Positions 33,552 to 42,949 of a stretch of 64,000 nt of DNA are shown here, in pieces. The position numbers were made by a program, and so were the translations under genes. This DNA comes from Pseudomonadota bacterium. Its GTDB lineage: Bacteria; Pseudomonadota; Alphaproteobacteria; Rhizobiales; Xanthobacteraceae. The notes below the pieces were generated by a model, which was not told the origin of the DNA, made no database searches, and worked only from the letters and a program-made list of their open reading frames with translations. Numbering within the stretch: position 1 is the first letter of the stretch; each line of letters starts with the position of its first letter. The stretch is from contig QEVP01000001.1 in the NCBI GenBank assembly GCA_003576765.1, positions 82,430 to 146,429 of the forward strand. The letters run 5' to 3'.

Positions 33552-34478
33552 ATGAGCGCCGCAGCCGAAACGACCGTTCTTCACGCCCACACTGAGACTC
33601 TTCGCAACGCGTTGCTTGGACTGGCGGGGGCGACCGCGCTGGTCTCCGTTGTCGGAGCCCTGGCCTTCGGGTTGCCGGGGCCGGCGAAAGAAGCGCCGGC
33701 GGCAGGCATCGAGACGCCGGCCCTGGTCGAACTCAAGCCGCAGCCGTTTGCCTATCGTCCCGCCGGGGATTTCAGCCAGGCCGGGCGGCCGACCAACGCC
33801 GCGCTGCGGACCGTGAGCCTCGACCGGCCGCTGGCGATCATGATGCACCAGGTGACGGTCGGCGAATATCAGCGCTGCGTTACCGACGGTGCGTGCCCGC
33901 GCGTTGCCGCCGATCAACGCGCGCCGGCCGACCAGCCGATGGTCGGCGTGAGCTGGCGCGACGCCAATGCCTACGCCGCGTGGCTCTCCGCCAAGCTGGG
34001 AACGACGTGGCGCCTGCCGACCGACGAGGAGTGGGCGTTCGCGGCCGGCAGCCGCTGGCATGACGACGTGCAGCCGGAGGGCGGCGTCGATCCGGCCCAG
34101 CGCTGGCTTGCCCGGTACACCCAGGAATCCGAACGCGAGGACGTCGCGCAGCGTGCGCCGCTGCCGGTCGGCAGCTTCGGCGTCAACGAAAAGGGCGTGC
34201 TCGATATCGCCGGCAACGTCTGGGAGTGGACGGAGAGCTGCTTCGTGCGCCGTGATCTTGCTGCGGCCGACGGCACGCAGACGGTCAACTGCGGCGTGCG
34301 CGTCGTGCAGGGCAGCCACCGCACTTATGTCAGCGATTTCGTCCGCGATGCCCGCGCCGGCGGCTGCGCGGTCGGCAAGCCGCCGAGCAATCTCGGTTTC
34401 CGCCTGGTGCGCGAGACGCCGGCCTGGAAACGCTGGCCGACGATGATGGCGCGGCTGTTGAAAGGCGCGGTCGGATAG
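33552..34478 (+). CDS. nirV: NirV, formylglycine-generating-enzyme-like protein linked to NirK
   Basis: This 308-residue protein has one membrane-anchor segment near residue 25-45 (LLGLAGATALVSVVGALAFGLPG) and a SUMF1/FGE-sulfatase domain. Segments are IMMHQVTVGEYQRCV, QPMVGVSWRDANAYAAWLSAKLG, WRLPTDEEWAFAAGS and GNVWEWTESCF. NirV regularly follows nirK, and its exact role in nitrite reductase maturation is not settled. The gene follows nirK by 83 bp and ends at a strong terminator, so nirK-nirV form a unit. Confidence 0.93.
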   Translation: MSAAAETTVLHAHTETLRNALLGLAGATALVSVVGALAFGLPGPAKEAPAAGIETPALVELKPQPFAYRPAGDFSQAGRPTNAALRTVSLDRPLAIMMHQVTVGEYQRCVTDGACPRVAADQRAPADQPMVGVSWRDANAYAAWLSAKLGTTWRLPTDEEWAFAAGSRWHDDVQPEGGVDPAQRWLARYTQESEREDVAQRAPLPVGSFGVNEKGVLDIAGNVWEWTESCFVRRDLAAADGTQTVNCGVRVVQGSHRTYVSDFVRDARAGGCAVGKPPSNLGFRLVRETPAWKRWPTMMARLLKGAVG

Positions 34479-34504
34479 TCACCGACGCAGTTGGGTGAGG
34501 GGGT

Positions 34505-34540
34505 GAAAGGGCGGGACCTTGGTCTCGCCCTTTCATTTTT
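34505..34540 (+). terminator. Rho-independent terminator after nirV
   Basis: GAAAGGGCGGGACC pairs with GGTCTCGCCCTTTC (14-bp arms, one G-T pairing) and is followed by ATTTTT. It lies 26 bp after the nirV stop and ends the nirK-nirV transcript. Confidence 0.9.
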
Positions 34541-34571
34541 GATTTGGATGTGGTCGATGAGCAGGTGACTG

Positions 34572-35219
34572 CTATCGATCGTCCGTTTCTGGCGGCAGAC
34601 TGCGGACCGGATGTCCTTGCGCCCGCGCCTGCCTGAGATAAGTTACGATCTCATCGGGAAGGGGGCGCAGGATTTTGTTCCTCAAACGATGGAGATGATC
34701 CAAAACAGGCTTTCGTATTCTGGCGACCGATAGACTGACGCCATATCGAGTTGCGAGCTGCTCTGGATTGAGGCCATATGTAGTAAAATCGTACGGTACT
34801 AAAAAAGCCGCAGCAAATCTATTCGCCTCAGCTTCGTCTTGCAAAATAGGACGGGCAATTCGCTCTATCTCTCTGCCAGAGACACTGCGGTTTCGGGTGC
34901 GTTTGTGGCCCAGCACCGCGTGTCCCAGTTCGTGGGCAATCGTAAAGCGCGCACGCGCGCGATCAGGAGAGAACCTCAATACCTCATTGGCAGCAATAAA
35001 GGTGCTCTCGCGGATACTCAAAATTCGCGTATCGGGATCAAAGCGTCCGAGATCGTCCGGCAGATCGACGTCAGGGACACGCCGATAATCCGCAATCAAT
35101 CCCCGATCCTTCATTTTATAGATGGCGGTAACCATATCCGGGCAGGCCTGCTTGCGGAATCCCAGATGCTCCCGCACTCGATCTGCTAGCTGCTCAATCC
35201 TCTCATCGGTTCGATACAT
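34572..35219 (-). CDS. ImmA/IrrE family metallo-endopeptidase, orphan
   Basis: This 215-residue predicted zinc peptidase has the HExxH motif in FTIAHELGHAVLGH (about residue 94) and a downstream DEAEANRFAAAFLVP (about 128), both hallmarks of the ImmA/IrrE (DUF955) family. The C-terminal part has a helix-turn-helix-like stretch (EQLATRYGVSLSVARIRKPVL). Family members usually cleave a neighbouring XRE-type repressor, but none is present here. The gene is visibly AT-richer and uses rarer codons than its neighbours, suggesting transfer. The target is unknown. Confidence 0.88.
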   Translation of the reverse strand: MYRTDERIEQLADRVREHLGFRKQACPDMVTAIYKMKDRGLIADYRRVPDVDLPDDLGRFDPDTRILSIRESTFIAANEVLRFSPDRARARFTIAHELGHAVLGHKRTRNRSVSGREIERIARPILQDEAEANRFAAAFLVPYDFTTYGLNPEQLATRYGVSLSVARIRKPVLDHLHRLRNKILRPLPDEIVTYLRQARAQGHPVRSLPPETDDR

Positions 35220-35280
35220 AACGCCATGCCTTTCGACTGGTTATGTAGAAGCAATAGTTAATGCCTATGTCACCCACCGG

Positions 35281-38200
35281 TCATGAGCACCCGGTCGTCG
35301 AGCCGCAGGTGTCGCACTTCATGCAGGTGCCGTTGCGCACCAGCGTGAAGTTGCCGCACTCCGAGCACATCTCGCCCTCGTAACCTTTCGCTTTGGCCTC
35401 GGCGCGGCGCTCGGCCTTGCTCGGCGCAACAGCTGCGGTCCCTGCGGCAGTCCCGGCTTTGTTCCAGCCCTGCGCTTCCAGCTTCTCGGTCGGCGACAGT
35501 TGCGGTTGCAACTCGACCTTGCGTGCGGTTGCCGCTTGCGCCTGTGCGGCCGTCATCGCGGTGACGTTGCTGCCGCCGTCCGCCGTTGTCGTGGCGGTGC
35601 TGCTCGACACCAGGCCGAGCCGCTCGCCGCGCGAGCGTGTCAGCCCCTTCGACAGGTACTTGTTGGGGATGAAGCCTTCAGGCGCGCGGCCTTCGCCGAC
35701 GCCCTTGCCGAGCGCATCGAACCCGGTCTCGTTGGGGTCGACATGGGCGAGATCGAAGCGCGACAGGTAGCTCACCGCCAGTTCGCGGAACACGTAATCG
35801 AGGATCGAGGTCGCGTATTTGATCGAATCGTTGCCCTGCACCGGGCCGGCCGGCTCGAAGCGGGTGAAGGTGAAGGCATCAACATACTCGTCCAGCGGCA
35901 CGCCGTATTGCAGGCCGAGCGACACCGCGATGGCAAAGTTGTTGATCAGCGAGCGCAGCGCCGCGCCTTCCTTGTGCATGTCGATGAAGATCTCGCCAAG
36001 GCGGCCGTCGTCGTACTCGCCGGTGCGCAGGTAGACCTTGTGGCCGCCAACCACTGCCTTCTGGGTATAGCCCTTGCGGCGGTCGGGCATGCGCTCGCGC
36101 TCGTGCATCACCACAATGCGTTCGACCAGCCGCTCCACGATCTTCTCGGATACCTGCGCGGCGCGCGCCGCCATCGGCTTGTCGATCAGCGCGTCGAGCG
36201 CTTCGTCGTCGTCCTCGTCGTCGGCGATCAGTTGGGCGTTGAGCGGCTGCGACAGTTTTGAGCCGTCGCGGTAGAGTGCGTTGGCCTTCAGGCCGAGTTT
36301 CCACGACAGCAGGTAGGCGGACTTGCAGTCCTCCACCGTCGCCTCGTTCGGCATGTTGATGGTTTTTGAGATCGCGCCGGAGATGAACGGCTGCGACGCC
36401 GCCATCATGCGGATGTGGCTCTCCACCGACAAATAGCGCTTGCCGATCTTGCCGCACGGGTTGGCGCAGTCGAACACCGGATAGTGCTCGGCCTTGAGGT
36501 GCGGCGCGCTCTCGACCGTCATCGCGCCGCAGATGTGGATGTTCGCGGCCTCGATCTCGCGCTTGGTGAAGCCGACCGCGGTGAGCAGGTCGAAATCGGG
36601 GGAGGCCAGCGCCTCGGCATCGATGCCGAGCGTGTCGCGGATGAAGTCCTCGCCAAAGGTCCACTTGTTGAACACGAACTTGATGTCGAAGGCCGACGGC
36701 AACAGCTTTTCGACCTTGGCGATGGCCTCGTCGGTAAAGCCCTTCGCTTTCAGCGTCGCGGTGTTGATGCCCGGCGCGTTGGAGAGCGAGCCATGGCCGA
36801 CGGCGTAAGCCTCGATTTCGGCGATCTCGCTTTCACGGTAGCCGAGCGCGCGCAGCGCTTCCGGCACGGCGCGGTTGATGATCTTGAAGTAGCCACCGCC
36901 GGCGAGCTTCTTGAACTTGACCAGGGCGAAGTCCGGCTCGATGCCGGTGGTGTCGCAGTCCATCACCAGGCCGATGGTGCCGGTCGGCGCCACTACTGTT
37001 GCCTGCGCGTTGCGGTAGCCGTGGGCCTCGCCCAGCGCCAGCGCTTTGTCCCACGCGCGGCGCGAATGCGTCGCGAGCTGTTCGCCGAAGGCGCCAAGCG
37101 TCCCGCATGCCTTGAGGTCGAGCGGCACCGGCGGCTGCGCGATATGCTCGTAGCCGGTGCGCTCGCCATGCGCCGCGCGGCGGTGATTGCGGATCACCCG
37201 CAGCATGTGCTCGCGGTTCTTCTTGAACTGGTGGAACGGGCCGAGCCCGGCGGCGATTTCGGCGGAGGTCGCGTAGGAAACGCCGGTCATGATCGCCGAT
37301 AGCGCGCCGCAGATGGCGCGGCCCTGGTCGGAATCGTACGGGATGCCCGACGACATCAGAAGACCGCCGATATTGGCGAAGCCGAGGCCGAGCGTGCGGA
37401 ATTCGTAGGAGAGCTGCGCGATCGCCTTGGAGGGAAACTGCGCCATCATCACCGAGATTTCGAGCACCACGGTCCACAGCCGCACGACGTGCTCGTAGCC
37501 CTCGATATCGAACTGGCCCCCTCCCAGCCCTCCCCCGCTTGCGGGGGAGGGGAGGGTGGGGGTGCGGAAGGTCAAAAGGTTCAGCGAGGCGAGGTTGCAG
37601 GCGGTGTCGTCAAGGAACATGTATTCCGAGCACGGATTCGAAGCACGGATCGCGCCCGAGGCCGCGCAGGTGTGCCAGTCGTTGATCGTGGTGTGATACT
37701 GCAGGCCCGGATCGGCCGAGGCCCATGCGGCGTAGCCGATCTTCTCCCACAGTTCGCGTGCCTTCACCGTCTTGGCGACCTTGTTCCTGGTGCGCCAGGT
37801 CAGGTCCCAGTTGCCGTCGGCTTCGACGGCTTTCAGAAACTCGTCGGTGACGCGCACCGAGTTGTTGGAGTTCTGGCCCGACACGGTGAGGTAGGCTTCC
37901 GAATCCCAGTCGGTGTCGTAAACGGGGAAGTCGATGTCCTTGTAGCCTTGCCGTGCGAACTGGATGACCCGGCGGATTGCGCTGTCGGCGACCGAGGCGC
38001 GGCGTGCCAGCTTAATCTCGCGGCGCAGCGCCGGGTTCTTCTCCGGATCGAAGCAGTCGTCGCCCGAGCCCTCGCAGTTGACGCACGCCTTCATGATGGC
38101 GCGCAGGTGCTTGCGATTGATCTTCGAGCCGGTGACGAGCGCCGCGACCTTCTGCTCCTCGGTCACCTTCCAGTCGATATAGGTTTCGATGTCCGGGTGG

Positions 38201-39063
38201 TCGGCGTCGACGATCACCATCTTGGCGGCGCGGCGCGTGGTGCCGCCCGACTTGATGGCACCGGCGGCGCGGTCGCCGATCTTGAGGAAGCTCATCAGGC
38301 CGGACGACTTGCCGCCGCCGGACAGCCGCTCGCCTTCGCCGCGCAGATTCGAGAAGTTGGAGCCGGTGCCGGAGCCGTATTTGAACAGCCGCGCCTCGCG
38401 CACCCACAGGTCCATGATGCCGCCGTCGTTGACGAGGTCGTCGGTGACGGACTGGATGAAGCAGGCGTGCGGCTGCGGGTGCTCGTAGGCCGATTTCGAC
38501 TTGGTCAGCTTGCCGGTCTTGTAATCGACGTAGTAGTGGCCCTGGCCGGGGCCGTCGATGCCGTAGGCCCAGTGCAGGCCGGTGTTGAACCACTGCGGCG
38601 AGTTCGGCGCGGCCATCTGCATCGCCAGCATGTAGCGGTGCTCGTCGAAGAAGGCACGGGCATCGTCTTCCGAATCGAAATAGCCGCCTTTCCAGCCCCA
38701 GTAGGTCCAGGCGCCGGCAAGGCGGTCGAACACCTGCTTGGCCGAATGCTCGCTGCCGAAGCGCTCGGCTTCGGGCAGGGTGTCGAGCGCTGCGCTGTCG
38801 GGGACGGAACGCCACAGCCAGGACGGAACGGTTTCTTCCTCGACGGTCTTGAGCGCGACGGCGACGCCCGCTTTACGGAAATATTTTTGCGCCAGCACGT
38901 CGGAGGCGACCTGCGACCAGAACTCCGGCACCTCGACGTCGTCGAGGTGGAACACCACCGAGCCGTCGGGGTTGCGGATTTCGCTGGTGGTCAGCCGGAA
39001 AGGAATCTCCGCGTAGGGAGAGTGGCCGTCCTTGGTGTAGCGCCGTTCGATCCGCATCGTCAT
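35281..39063 (-). CDS. nrdJ: Vitamin B12-dependent (class II) ribonucleoside-diphosphate reductase
   Basis: This 1260-residue adenosylcobalamin-dependent enzyme makes deoxyribonucleotides with or without oxygen. Typical class II text includes [16 protein letters not shown] (about residue 153), [35 protein letters not shown] in segments near 255, [21 protein letters not shown] near 476 and [20 protein letters not shown] near 690. The C-terminus has four Cys in a zinc-ribbon-like MCSECGNF...[10 protein letters not shown]. Residues 501-516 ([16 protein letters not shown]) come from an in-frame palindromic repeat. The ATG at 39063 gives the usual N-terminus. Confidence 0.95.
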   Translation of the reverse strand: MTMRIERRYTKDGHSPYAEIPFRLTTSEIRNPDGSVVFHLDDVEVPEFWSQVASDVLAQKYFRKAGVAVALKTVEEETVPSWLWRSVPDSAALDTLPEAERFGSEHSAKQVFDRLAGAWTYWGWKGGYFDSEDDARAFFDEHRYMLAMQMAAPNSPQWFNTGLHWAYGIDGPGQGHYYVDYKTGKLTKSKSAYEHPQPHACFIQSVTDDLVNDGGIMDLWVREARLFKYGSGTGSNFSNLRGEGERLSGGGKSSGLMSFLKIGDRAAGAIKSGGTTRRAAKMVIVDADHPDIETYIDWKVTEEQKVAALVTGSKINRKHLRAIMKACVNCEGSGDDCFDPEKNPALRREIKLARRASVADSAIRRVIQFARQGYKDIDFPVYDTDWDSEAYLTVSGQNSNNSVRVTDEFLKAVEADGNWDLTWRTRNKVAKTVKARELWEKIGYAAWASADPGLQYHTTINDWHTCAASGAIRASNPCSEYMFLDDTACNLASLNLLTFRTPTLPSPASGGGLGGGQFDIEGYEHVVRLWTVVLEISVMMAQFPSKAIAQLSYEFRTLGLGFANIGGLLMSSGIPYDSDQGRAICGALSAIMTGVSYATSAEIAAGLGPFHQFKKNREHMLRVIRNHRRAAHGERTGYEHIAQPPVPLDLKACGTLGAFGEQLATHSRRAWDKALALGEAHGYRNAQATVVAPTGTIGLVMDCDTTGIEPDFALVKFKKLAGGGYFKIINRAVPEALRALGYRESEIAEIEAYAVGHGSLSNAPGINTATLKAKGFTDEAIAKVEKLLPSAFDIKFVFNKWTFGEDFIRDTLGIDAEALASPDFDLLTAVGFTKREIEAANIHICGAMTVESAPHLKAEHYPVFDCANPCGKIGKRYLSVESHIRMMAASQPFISGAISKTINMPNEATVEDCKSAYLLSWKLGLKANALYRDGSKLSQPLNAQLIADDEDDDEALDALIDKPMAARAAQVSEKIVERLVERIVVMHERERMPDRRKGYTQKAVVGGHKVYLRTGEYDDGRLGEIFIDMHKEGAALRSLINNFAIAVSLGLQYGVPLDEYVDAFTFTRFEPAGPVQGNDSIKYATSILDYVFRELAVSYLSRFDLAHVDPNETGFDALGKGVGEGRAPEGFIPNKYLSKGLTRSRGERLGLVSSSTATTTADGGSNVTAMTAAQAQAATARKVELQPQLSPTEKLEAQGWNKAGTAAGTAAVAPSKAERRAEAKAKGYEGEMCSECGNFTLVRNGTCMKCDTCGSTTGCS
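37516..37563. repeat. Palindromic repeat inserted in frame in nrdJ
   Basis: These 48 bp encode 16 residues ([16 protein letters not shown] on the minus strand) that interrupt otherwise conserved NrdJ sequence between LNLLTFR and QFDIEGYEH. The core is a perfect 24-bp palindrome at 37528-37551, with arms CCCTCCCCCGC and GCGGGGGAGGG. This resembles the C-rich dispersed palindromes common between genes in Hyphomicrobiales, here placed without breaking the frame. Confidence 0.8.
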
Positions 39064-39424
39064 TGAGCCCCATTGCTGGCCGGCCGCCCGAGGCAGGGCC
39101 GGTTGATATCCGTCGCCAGACCCGTGGAGACCCGTTGGGGATCATCCTCAAGCCCGCAACTGCCGCTTCGTCTCCCCGTCACCGATAACGCGTGAACCGC
39201 GCTTTCGGGCCTCCGCGCCGGTCGGCGGTATGACCCTGGACAGACACGTCCCTTGCCCCGCCGTCGTCCTGCCGAACGGGCCCGCCTGTACCTGATTGGT
39301 GCTGGGATGGTCACCGCGAGCGACAACGAACCAACCGCGGCGACCGGACCAAAGGCTAAGACGACTCCGCCGTGCGCGTCAAGGAATAGTGCGCAGTTCT
39401 GAATCAAATACTAAATATGGTGGA
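39064..39424 (-). promoter_or_regulatory. Long nrdJ upstream region with candidate tandem NrdR boxes
   Basis: No gene is seen in this stretch. On the minus strand, CCACCATATTTAGTAT (39423-39408) matches the NrdR box ACACWATATATWGTGT at 12 of 16 positions. A weaker match, GCACTATTCCTTGACG (39392-39377), follows after exactly 15 bp, the usual spacing of paired NrdR boxes. Promoter activity here would leave a leader of roughly 300 nt before the nrdJ ATG. I looked for a cobalamin riboswitch and did not find the conserved B12 box. Confidence 0.4.
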
Positions 39425-39724
39425 AAGAGGGGAAAACCAGGGCGCGGCCGCGCCCCCGGCTGCCTCAACTATCGGTGAGTCTTGGGGATTCCGGAAGCGC
39501 CAAAAAGCGGTCGGGAGGACGAAGCCGGCGCCATCACCGCTGTTCACAGCCTCCGTGAGGCCGGCAGCCACGGTTTTCCCCGACTCGCAGCAAGGCGCGG
39601 GTAACGCACGGCGACCATGCGCGATTTCGGGTGGCAGGCGGCGAGGTTTATGGCCAAGGTTCCGCCTTCCGTTCTCTGCCCGCCGAGTCGCCGTGTTGCC
39701 GCTTCCCATATCCCTCCCATCGCT
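39425..39724. other. Intergenic spacer between nrdJ and the EamA transporter
   Basis: I see no supported gene here. A perfect 16-bp palindrome GGGCGCGGCCGCGCCC lies at 39440-39455. Open frames exist in both directions but show no domain or ribosome site, and the frame leading into the transporter (from 39617) lacks a membrane-type or conserved N-terminus. Confidence 0.5.
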
Positions 39725-40624
39725 ATGGCTGGTCTGACCTCGGCGCGCGGCGCCTCGCGCGCCACACTGGTTGGCCTCGCCTTGCTGCTGACCACGTCCG
39801 TCGGGTGGGGCTTCAACTGGCCAGTGACAAAATACCTGCTCAGCGAATTGCCGCCGCTGACGCTGCGCGGCGTGACCGGGGTTGCCGGCGCGCTGCTGCT
39901 CGCGGTCGTGTTGGCGGCGAGGGGACAGAGCCTGCGGGTCGCGCGGCCGCTGTGGCCGCGCCTTTGCGTCTACGCAGTTCTCAACGTGACGTGCTGGATG
40001 GCCTTGATGGGCATCGCGCTGTTGTGGCTCGGCGCGGGCGAGGCGGCGATGATCGCCTACACCATGCCGGTGTGGGCCGCGCTGCTGGCCTGGCCGATCC
40101 TCGGCGAGCGGCCGACGCTGTTGCGCGTCGCTGCGCTGGTGATGGCATTCGGTGGTCTCACCGTGATTCTCGGCAGCGGCGGGTTCTCGGTGGCACCGGA
40201 CAAGCTTGCCGGATTTGTCATGGTGCTCGGCGGCGCAATCGCCTTCGCGCTCGGCGCGGTGTTGTCGAAGCGCTGGCCAGTGCCGCTGCCGGCGATGACG
40301 TCGGCGGCGTGGCAGATCGGGCTTGGCTGCCTGCCGGTTGGCATCGCCGGGCTGTTGATCGAGCACTCCGACTTCAGCGCCATCACGTCCCTCGGATGGG
40401 GACTGCTCGGCTACGCCACCGTGATGCAATTCTGCGTTGCCTATGTGACATGGTTTGCGGCGCTGGAAAGACTACCCGCATCGATGGCGGCAATCGGCAC
40501 CACGCTGGTGCCGGTGATCGGCGTAGTGGTGGGTGCGGTGGCACTCGGTGAACCGCTTGGCATCAGCCAGACCGTCGCGCTCGCCTGCACGGTGCTGGGG
40601 GTCGCGCTGGCGACGCGGGCGTAA
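39725..40624 (+). CDS. EamA/DMT superfamily transporter
   Basis: This 299-residue protein has ten predicted membrane helices in two EamA halves. The first half starts VGLALLLTTSVGWGFNWPVTKYLL with LPPLTLRGVTG; the second contains VLGGAIAFALGAVLSKRW and closes with ALGEPLGISQTVALACTVLGVAL. Such permeases export amino acids or other metabolites; the substrate is unknown. The ATG at 39725 gives a normal N-terminus. The gene ends 2 bp before a strong hairpin terminator. Confidence 0.9.
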   Translation: MAGLTSARGASRATLVGLALLLTTSVGWGFNWPVTKYLLSELPPLTLRGVTGVAGALLLAVVLAARGQSLRVARPLWPRLCVYAVLNVTCWMALMGIALLWLGAGEAAMIAYTMPVWAALLAWPILGERPTLLRVAALVMAFGGLTVILGSGGFSVAPDKLAGFVMVLGGAIAFALGAVLSKRWPVPLPAMTSAAWQIGLGCLPVGIAGLLIEHSDFSAITSLGWGLLGYATVMQFCVAYVTWFAALERLPASMAAIGTTLVPVIGVVVGAVALGEPLGISQTVALACTVLGVALATRA

Positions 40625-40626
40625 CG

Positions 40627-40654
40627 AAAAGCGGCGCTCCGGGGCGCCGCTTTT
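40627..40654. terminator. Bidirectional terminator
   Basis: AAAAGCGGCG pairs with CGCCGCTTTT around a short GC loop. The T-run on one strand and A-run on the other serve both the EamA gene and the convergent BA14K gene. Confidence 0.9.
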
Positions 40655-40675
40655 GATGTCGATCGTAACCGGGCG

Positions 40676-41224
40676 CTACGGGCAGGGATGACGCAAGCCG
40701 TCGTAGCCGAGATAGGTGCCGGTGCGCGGATCATAGGATTTGAACCGGCTGGAGCAGTAGGCGACTTCGTCCGCCGACGGACCTCCCGGCGCTACCACCA
40801 CATCGTCGTAGTAGTACGGGTCGGAATAGTACGGCCAGGCGAGCGAACTGCCGATGATGGCGCCGCCGATGAAGCCGGGATAGAAGCCATGGCGATGGTA
40901 ATGATGCCGTCCGGGGCGATGCCCCCAGCCCGGGCGCGATCCGCTCCAGCCGGGCCGGCCGGCCCAGTTGCCGCCGCCGGGCCTCACCGCGAAGGTACGG
41001 CCGCTGGAGGTGCGTGCGCCGCTAAAACTACGCGCGCCACCGAATGACGGAGAGCCGCCAAAACTGCGGCCGCCACCGCCGCCCATGACCGCGCCGCCAC
41101 CGCCGCCACCGCCTCCGCGGATGGCACCGCCACCGCCGGCCTGCGCATAAGCCGGTGCCGTGGCGAGCAGGGGCAGGATCAGCGCCATTGCGGCCGCAGT
41201 ACCTAAAATCTTCGAATAAATCAT
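40676..41224 (-). CDS. Exported Gly-rich BA14K-like protein
   Basis: This 182-residue protein has a signal peptide (AAAMALILPLLATAPAYAQA, cleaved near residue 28). Residues about 29-95 are Gly/Ser-rich low complexity (GGGGGGGGAVMGGGGGRSFGG in pieces), followed by a His/Gly part, a hydrophobic glycine-zipper-like GFIGGAIIGSS and a Tyr/Asp cluster. The C-terminus CSSRFKSYDPRTGTYLGYDGLRHPCP matches the BA14K domain first described in Brucella. GAGGAGGTGG precedes the ATG at 41224. It is probably periplasmic or envelope-associated; function unknown. Confidence 0.8.
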   Translation of the reverse strand: MIYSKILGTAAAMALILPLLATAPAYAQAGGGGAIRGGGGGGGGAVMGGGGGRSFGGSPSFGGARSFSGARTSSGRTFAVRPGGGNWAGRPGWSGSRPGWGHRPGRHHYHRHGFYPGFIGGAIIGSSLAWPYYSDPYYYDDVVVAPGGPSADEVAYCSSRFKSYDPRTGTYLGYDGLRHPCP

Positions 41225-41449
41225 ATCCACCTCCTCTGACATGCGGCTCCAACCGGATAGGGAAGGTTGAGTTCCAGCGGGAGCCGTCACGATCTTCTGA
41301 TCACATTGTTGGCTTTTGAAACTGTACTCGCCGTGAACGGATTTGGCCCAAACAGTGGCAGGTATCTGCCCTGCGGTCACGGCAGCCTTGCGGCTGGACA
41401 AACCGGGCAGCGACGTGCATCAAGGCGCGGATTTCGGCGGGATGCGGCG

Positions 41450-41857
41450 ATGAAGCAGTTTTGGCTCAAATTCTTCACCTGGTGGAGCAGCCAGACATTC
41501 GGCACGCAGTTGTGGACGTGGCGATTCGGCGAGCTGGTCGGCGAGGACGAGGACGGCAACCGCTACTACCGCACCAAGGGCGGCAAGATCGATCCGACGC
41601 TCGGCTTCGAGCGACGCTGGGTGATCTATAACGGCTATGCCGAGGCATCGCGGGTGCCGCCGTCGTGGCACGGCTGGCTGCATCACACCATCGATACGCC
41701 GCCGACGGCGGAGACTTACACGCCGCGCCTGTGGGAAAAGCCGCACCGCCCCAACATGACCGGCACGCCCGATGCCTACCGGCCGTCCGGCTCGACGCTC
41801 GCCTCCGGCCAGCGCCCCAAGGCGACAGGCGACTACCAGCCCTGGACGCCGGTTTGA
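41450..41857 (+). CDS. NADH:ubiquinone oxidoreductase accessory subunit NDUFA12-like
   Basis: This 135-residue protein resembles the complex I B17.2/NDUFA12 subunit found in alphaproteobacteria and mitochondria. Typical text is LWTWRFGELVGEDEDGNRYYRTKGGK, RRWVIYNGYAEASRVPPSWHGWLHH and WEKPHRPNMTGTPDAYRPSGS. It binds the peripheral arm of complex I on the cytoplasmic side. The ATG at 41450 (MKQFWLKFF) is the conserved start. It is followed by the DUF2155 gene, as in related genomes. Confidence 0.93.
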   Translation: MKQFWLKFFTWWSSQTFGTQLWTWRFGELVGEDEDGNRYYRTKGGKIDPTLGFERRWVIYNGYAEASRVPPSWHGWLHHTIDTPPTAETYTPRLWEKPHRPNMTGTPDAYRPSGSTLASGQRPKATGDYQPWTPV

Positions 41858-41990
41858 GGACGGCAGAAGCGCAAGCCTCACCGCGTTGCTGCGCGACCGC
41901 CCTTCCGCCGCCGCATTCGCCGTGTTAACCGGCGACGCGTCTGGTCGCGGCTACCCTGCGACCGGCTTTAAGTTGCCGATCGAAACCGCC

Positions 41991-42890
41991 ATGCTTCGCC
42001 GCCTCGGCACCACCGGCCTGATGCTCCTTGCCGCGGCTTGGCTTGCCGCAGGTACGGCTGCGCATGCGCAGATCGGCACCATCTTCTCCGATCCGCCGCT
42101 GCGGCCGCCGGGCAATATTCCAGGCTCGGCGCAGCCGGATTACGACGCCGAGGAAGACGTGCCCGAGTTGCCGCAGCAGGGCCGCGTGCTGCCGGCGCCG
42201 AATCAGTTTCCGCGCGGGCAGGGCGTGGCCCCGCCCGGACCCGTGCAGACGCAGCCGCTGCCCCCGCCGCCGGGAACGACGGTGGTGCCGCGCAATGCGC
42301 CCGGCACCGCAACAGCGCCTCCGGCCCAGCATCAGCAGCCGCCGCAGCAACAGCCGGCGCCCACACAGGGTGCGAAGGCCGCGCCGCCATCACCCGCCAC
42401 CCTGCAGCCGGGCGACGAGATCGTCACCGCGCCGCCGGCGCAGAAGATCGTCAACAAGAAAGCGGTGTTTTCCGGCCTTGATAAAATCACCGGCCGCATC
42501 ACCAGCTTCGACACCGATATCGGCGAAACGGTGCAGTTCGGCGCGCTGCGGGTGAAGGCCGACGCCTGCTTCACACGGCCCGCGACCGAGGCCGCCAACA
42601 CCGACGCCTTTGTCGAGGTCGATGAGATCACGCTGCAGGGCGAGGTGAAGCGGATTTTTTCCGGCTGGATGTTTGCGGCCAGCCCCGGCCTGCACGGCGT
42701 CGAGCACCCCGTCTATGACGTGTGGCTGACCGACTGCAAGGAGCCGGAGGCGACCGTTGCCGCGAGCGAGCCGGCGCCTGCTCCGGCGCCGCGGGCGGCT
42801 CCGGCGCCGCAGCAGAAGCGCGTGCAACGCGCGCCCGCGCCGCAGCCGCCGCCGCGCCAGCCGAGCCTGTTGCCGCCATTCCAGCAGTAA
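41991..42890 (+). CDS. DUF2155 domain exported protein
   Basis: This 299-residue protein has a signal peptide (LGTTGLMLLAAAWLAAGTAAHA), then about 120 Pro/Gln-rich disordered residues, then the DUF2155 domain (about residues 155-245: KAVFSGLDKITGRITSFD, VQFGALRVKADACF, GWMFAASPGLHGVEHPVYDVWLTDC) and a Pro/Ala-rich tail. It is probably periplasmic. The function is unknown, but the gene is conserved beside NDUFA12 and aat. Two Cys residues (ACFTRP, TDCKE) could form a disulfide. Confidence 0.85.
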   Translation: MLRRLGTTGLMLLAAAWLAAGTAAHAQIGTIFSDPPLRPPGNIPGSAQPDYDAEEDVPELPQQGRVLPAPNQFPRGQGVAPPGPVQTQPLPPPPGTTVVPRNAPGTATAPPAQHQQPPQQQPAPTQGAKAAPPSPATLQPGDEIVTAPPAQKIVNKKAVFSGLDKITGRITSFDTDIGETVQFGALRVKADACFTRPATEAANTDAFVEVDEITLQGEVKRIFSGWMFAASPGLHGVEHPVYDVWLTDCKEPEATVAASEPAPAPAPRAAPAPQQKRVQRAPAPQPPPRQPSLLPPFQQ

Positions 42891-42949
42891 TTATCCGTCA
42901 GCGTTTATTTTGACGCGTTGTCGTCACGCGAGCCGGCTTCACCCGCGGG

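Noticed and set aside
39064..39424. Cobalamin riboswitch before the B12-dependent nrdJ
   Set aside because: A CCCGCAACTG-like string exists near 39151 but on the wrong strand for nrdJ, and the B12 box and flanking helices are missing on both strands.
39617..39724. N-terminal extension of the EamA transporter
   Set aside because: The extra 36 residues are basic and Pro-rich, without similarity to the family, and the ATG at 39725 gives the standard length.
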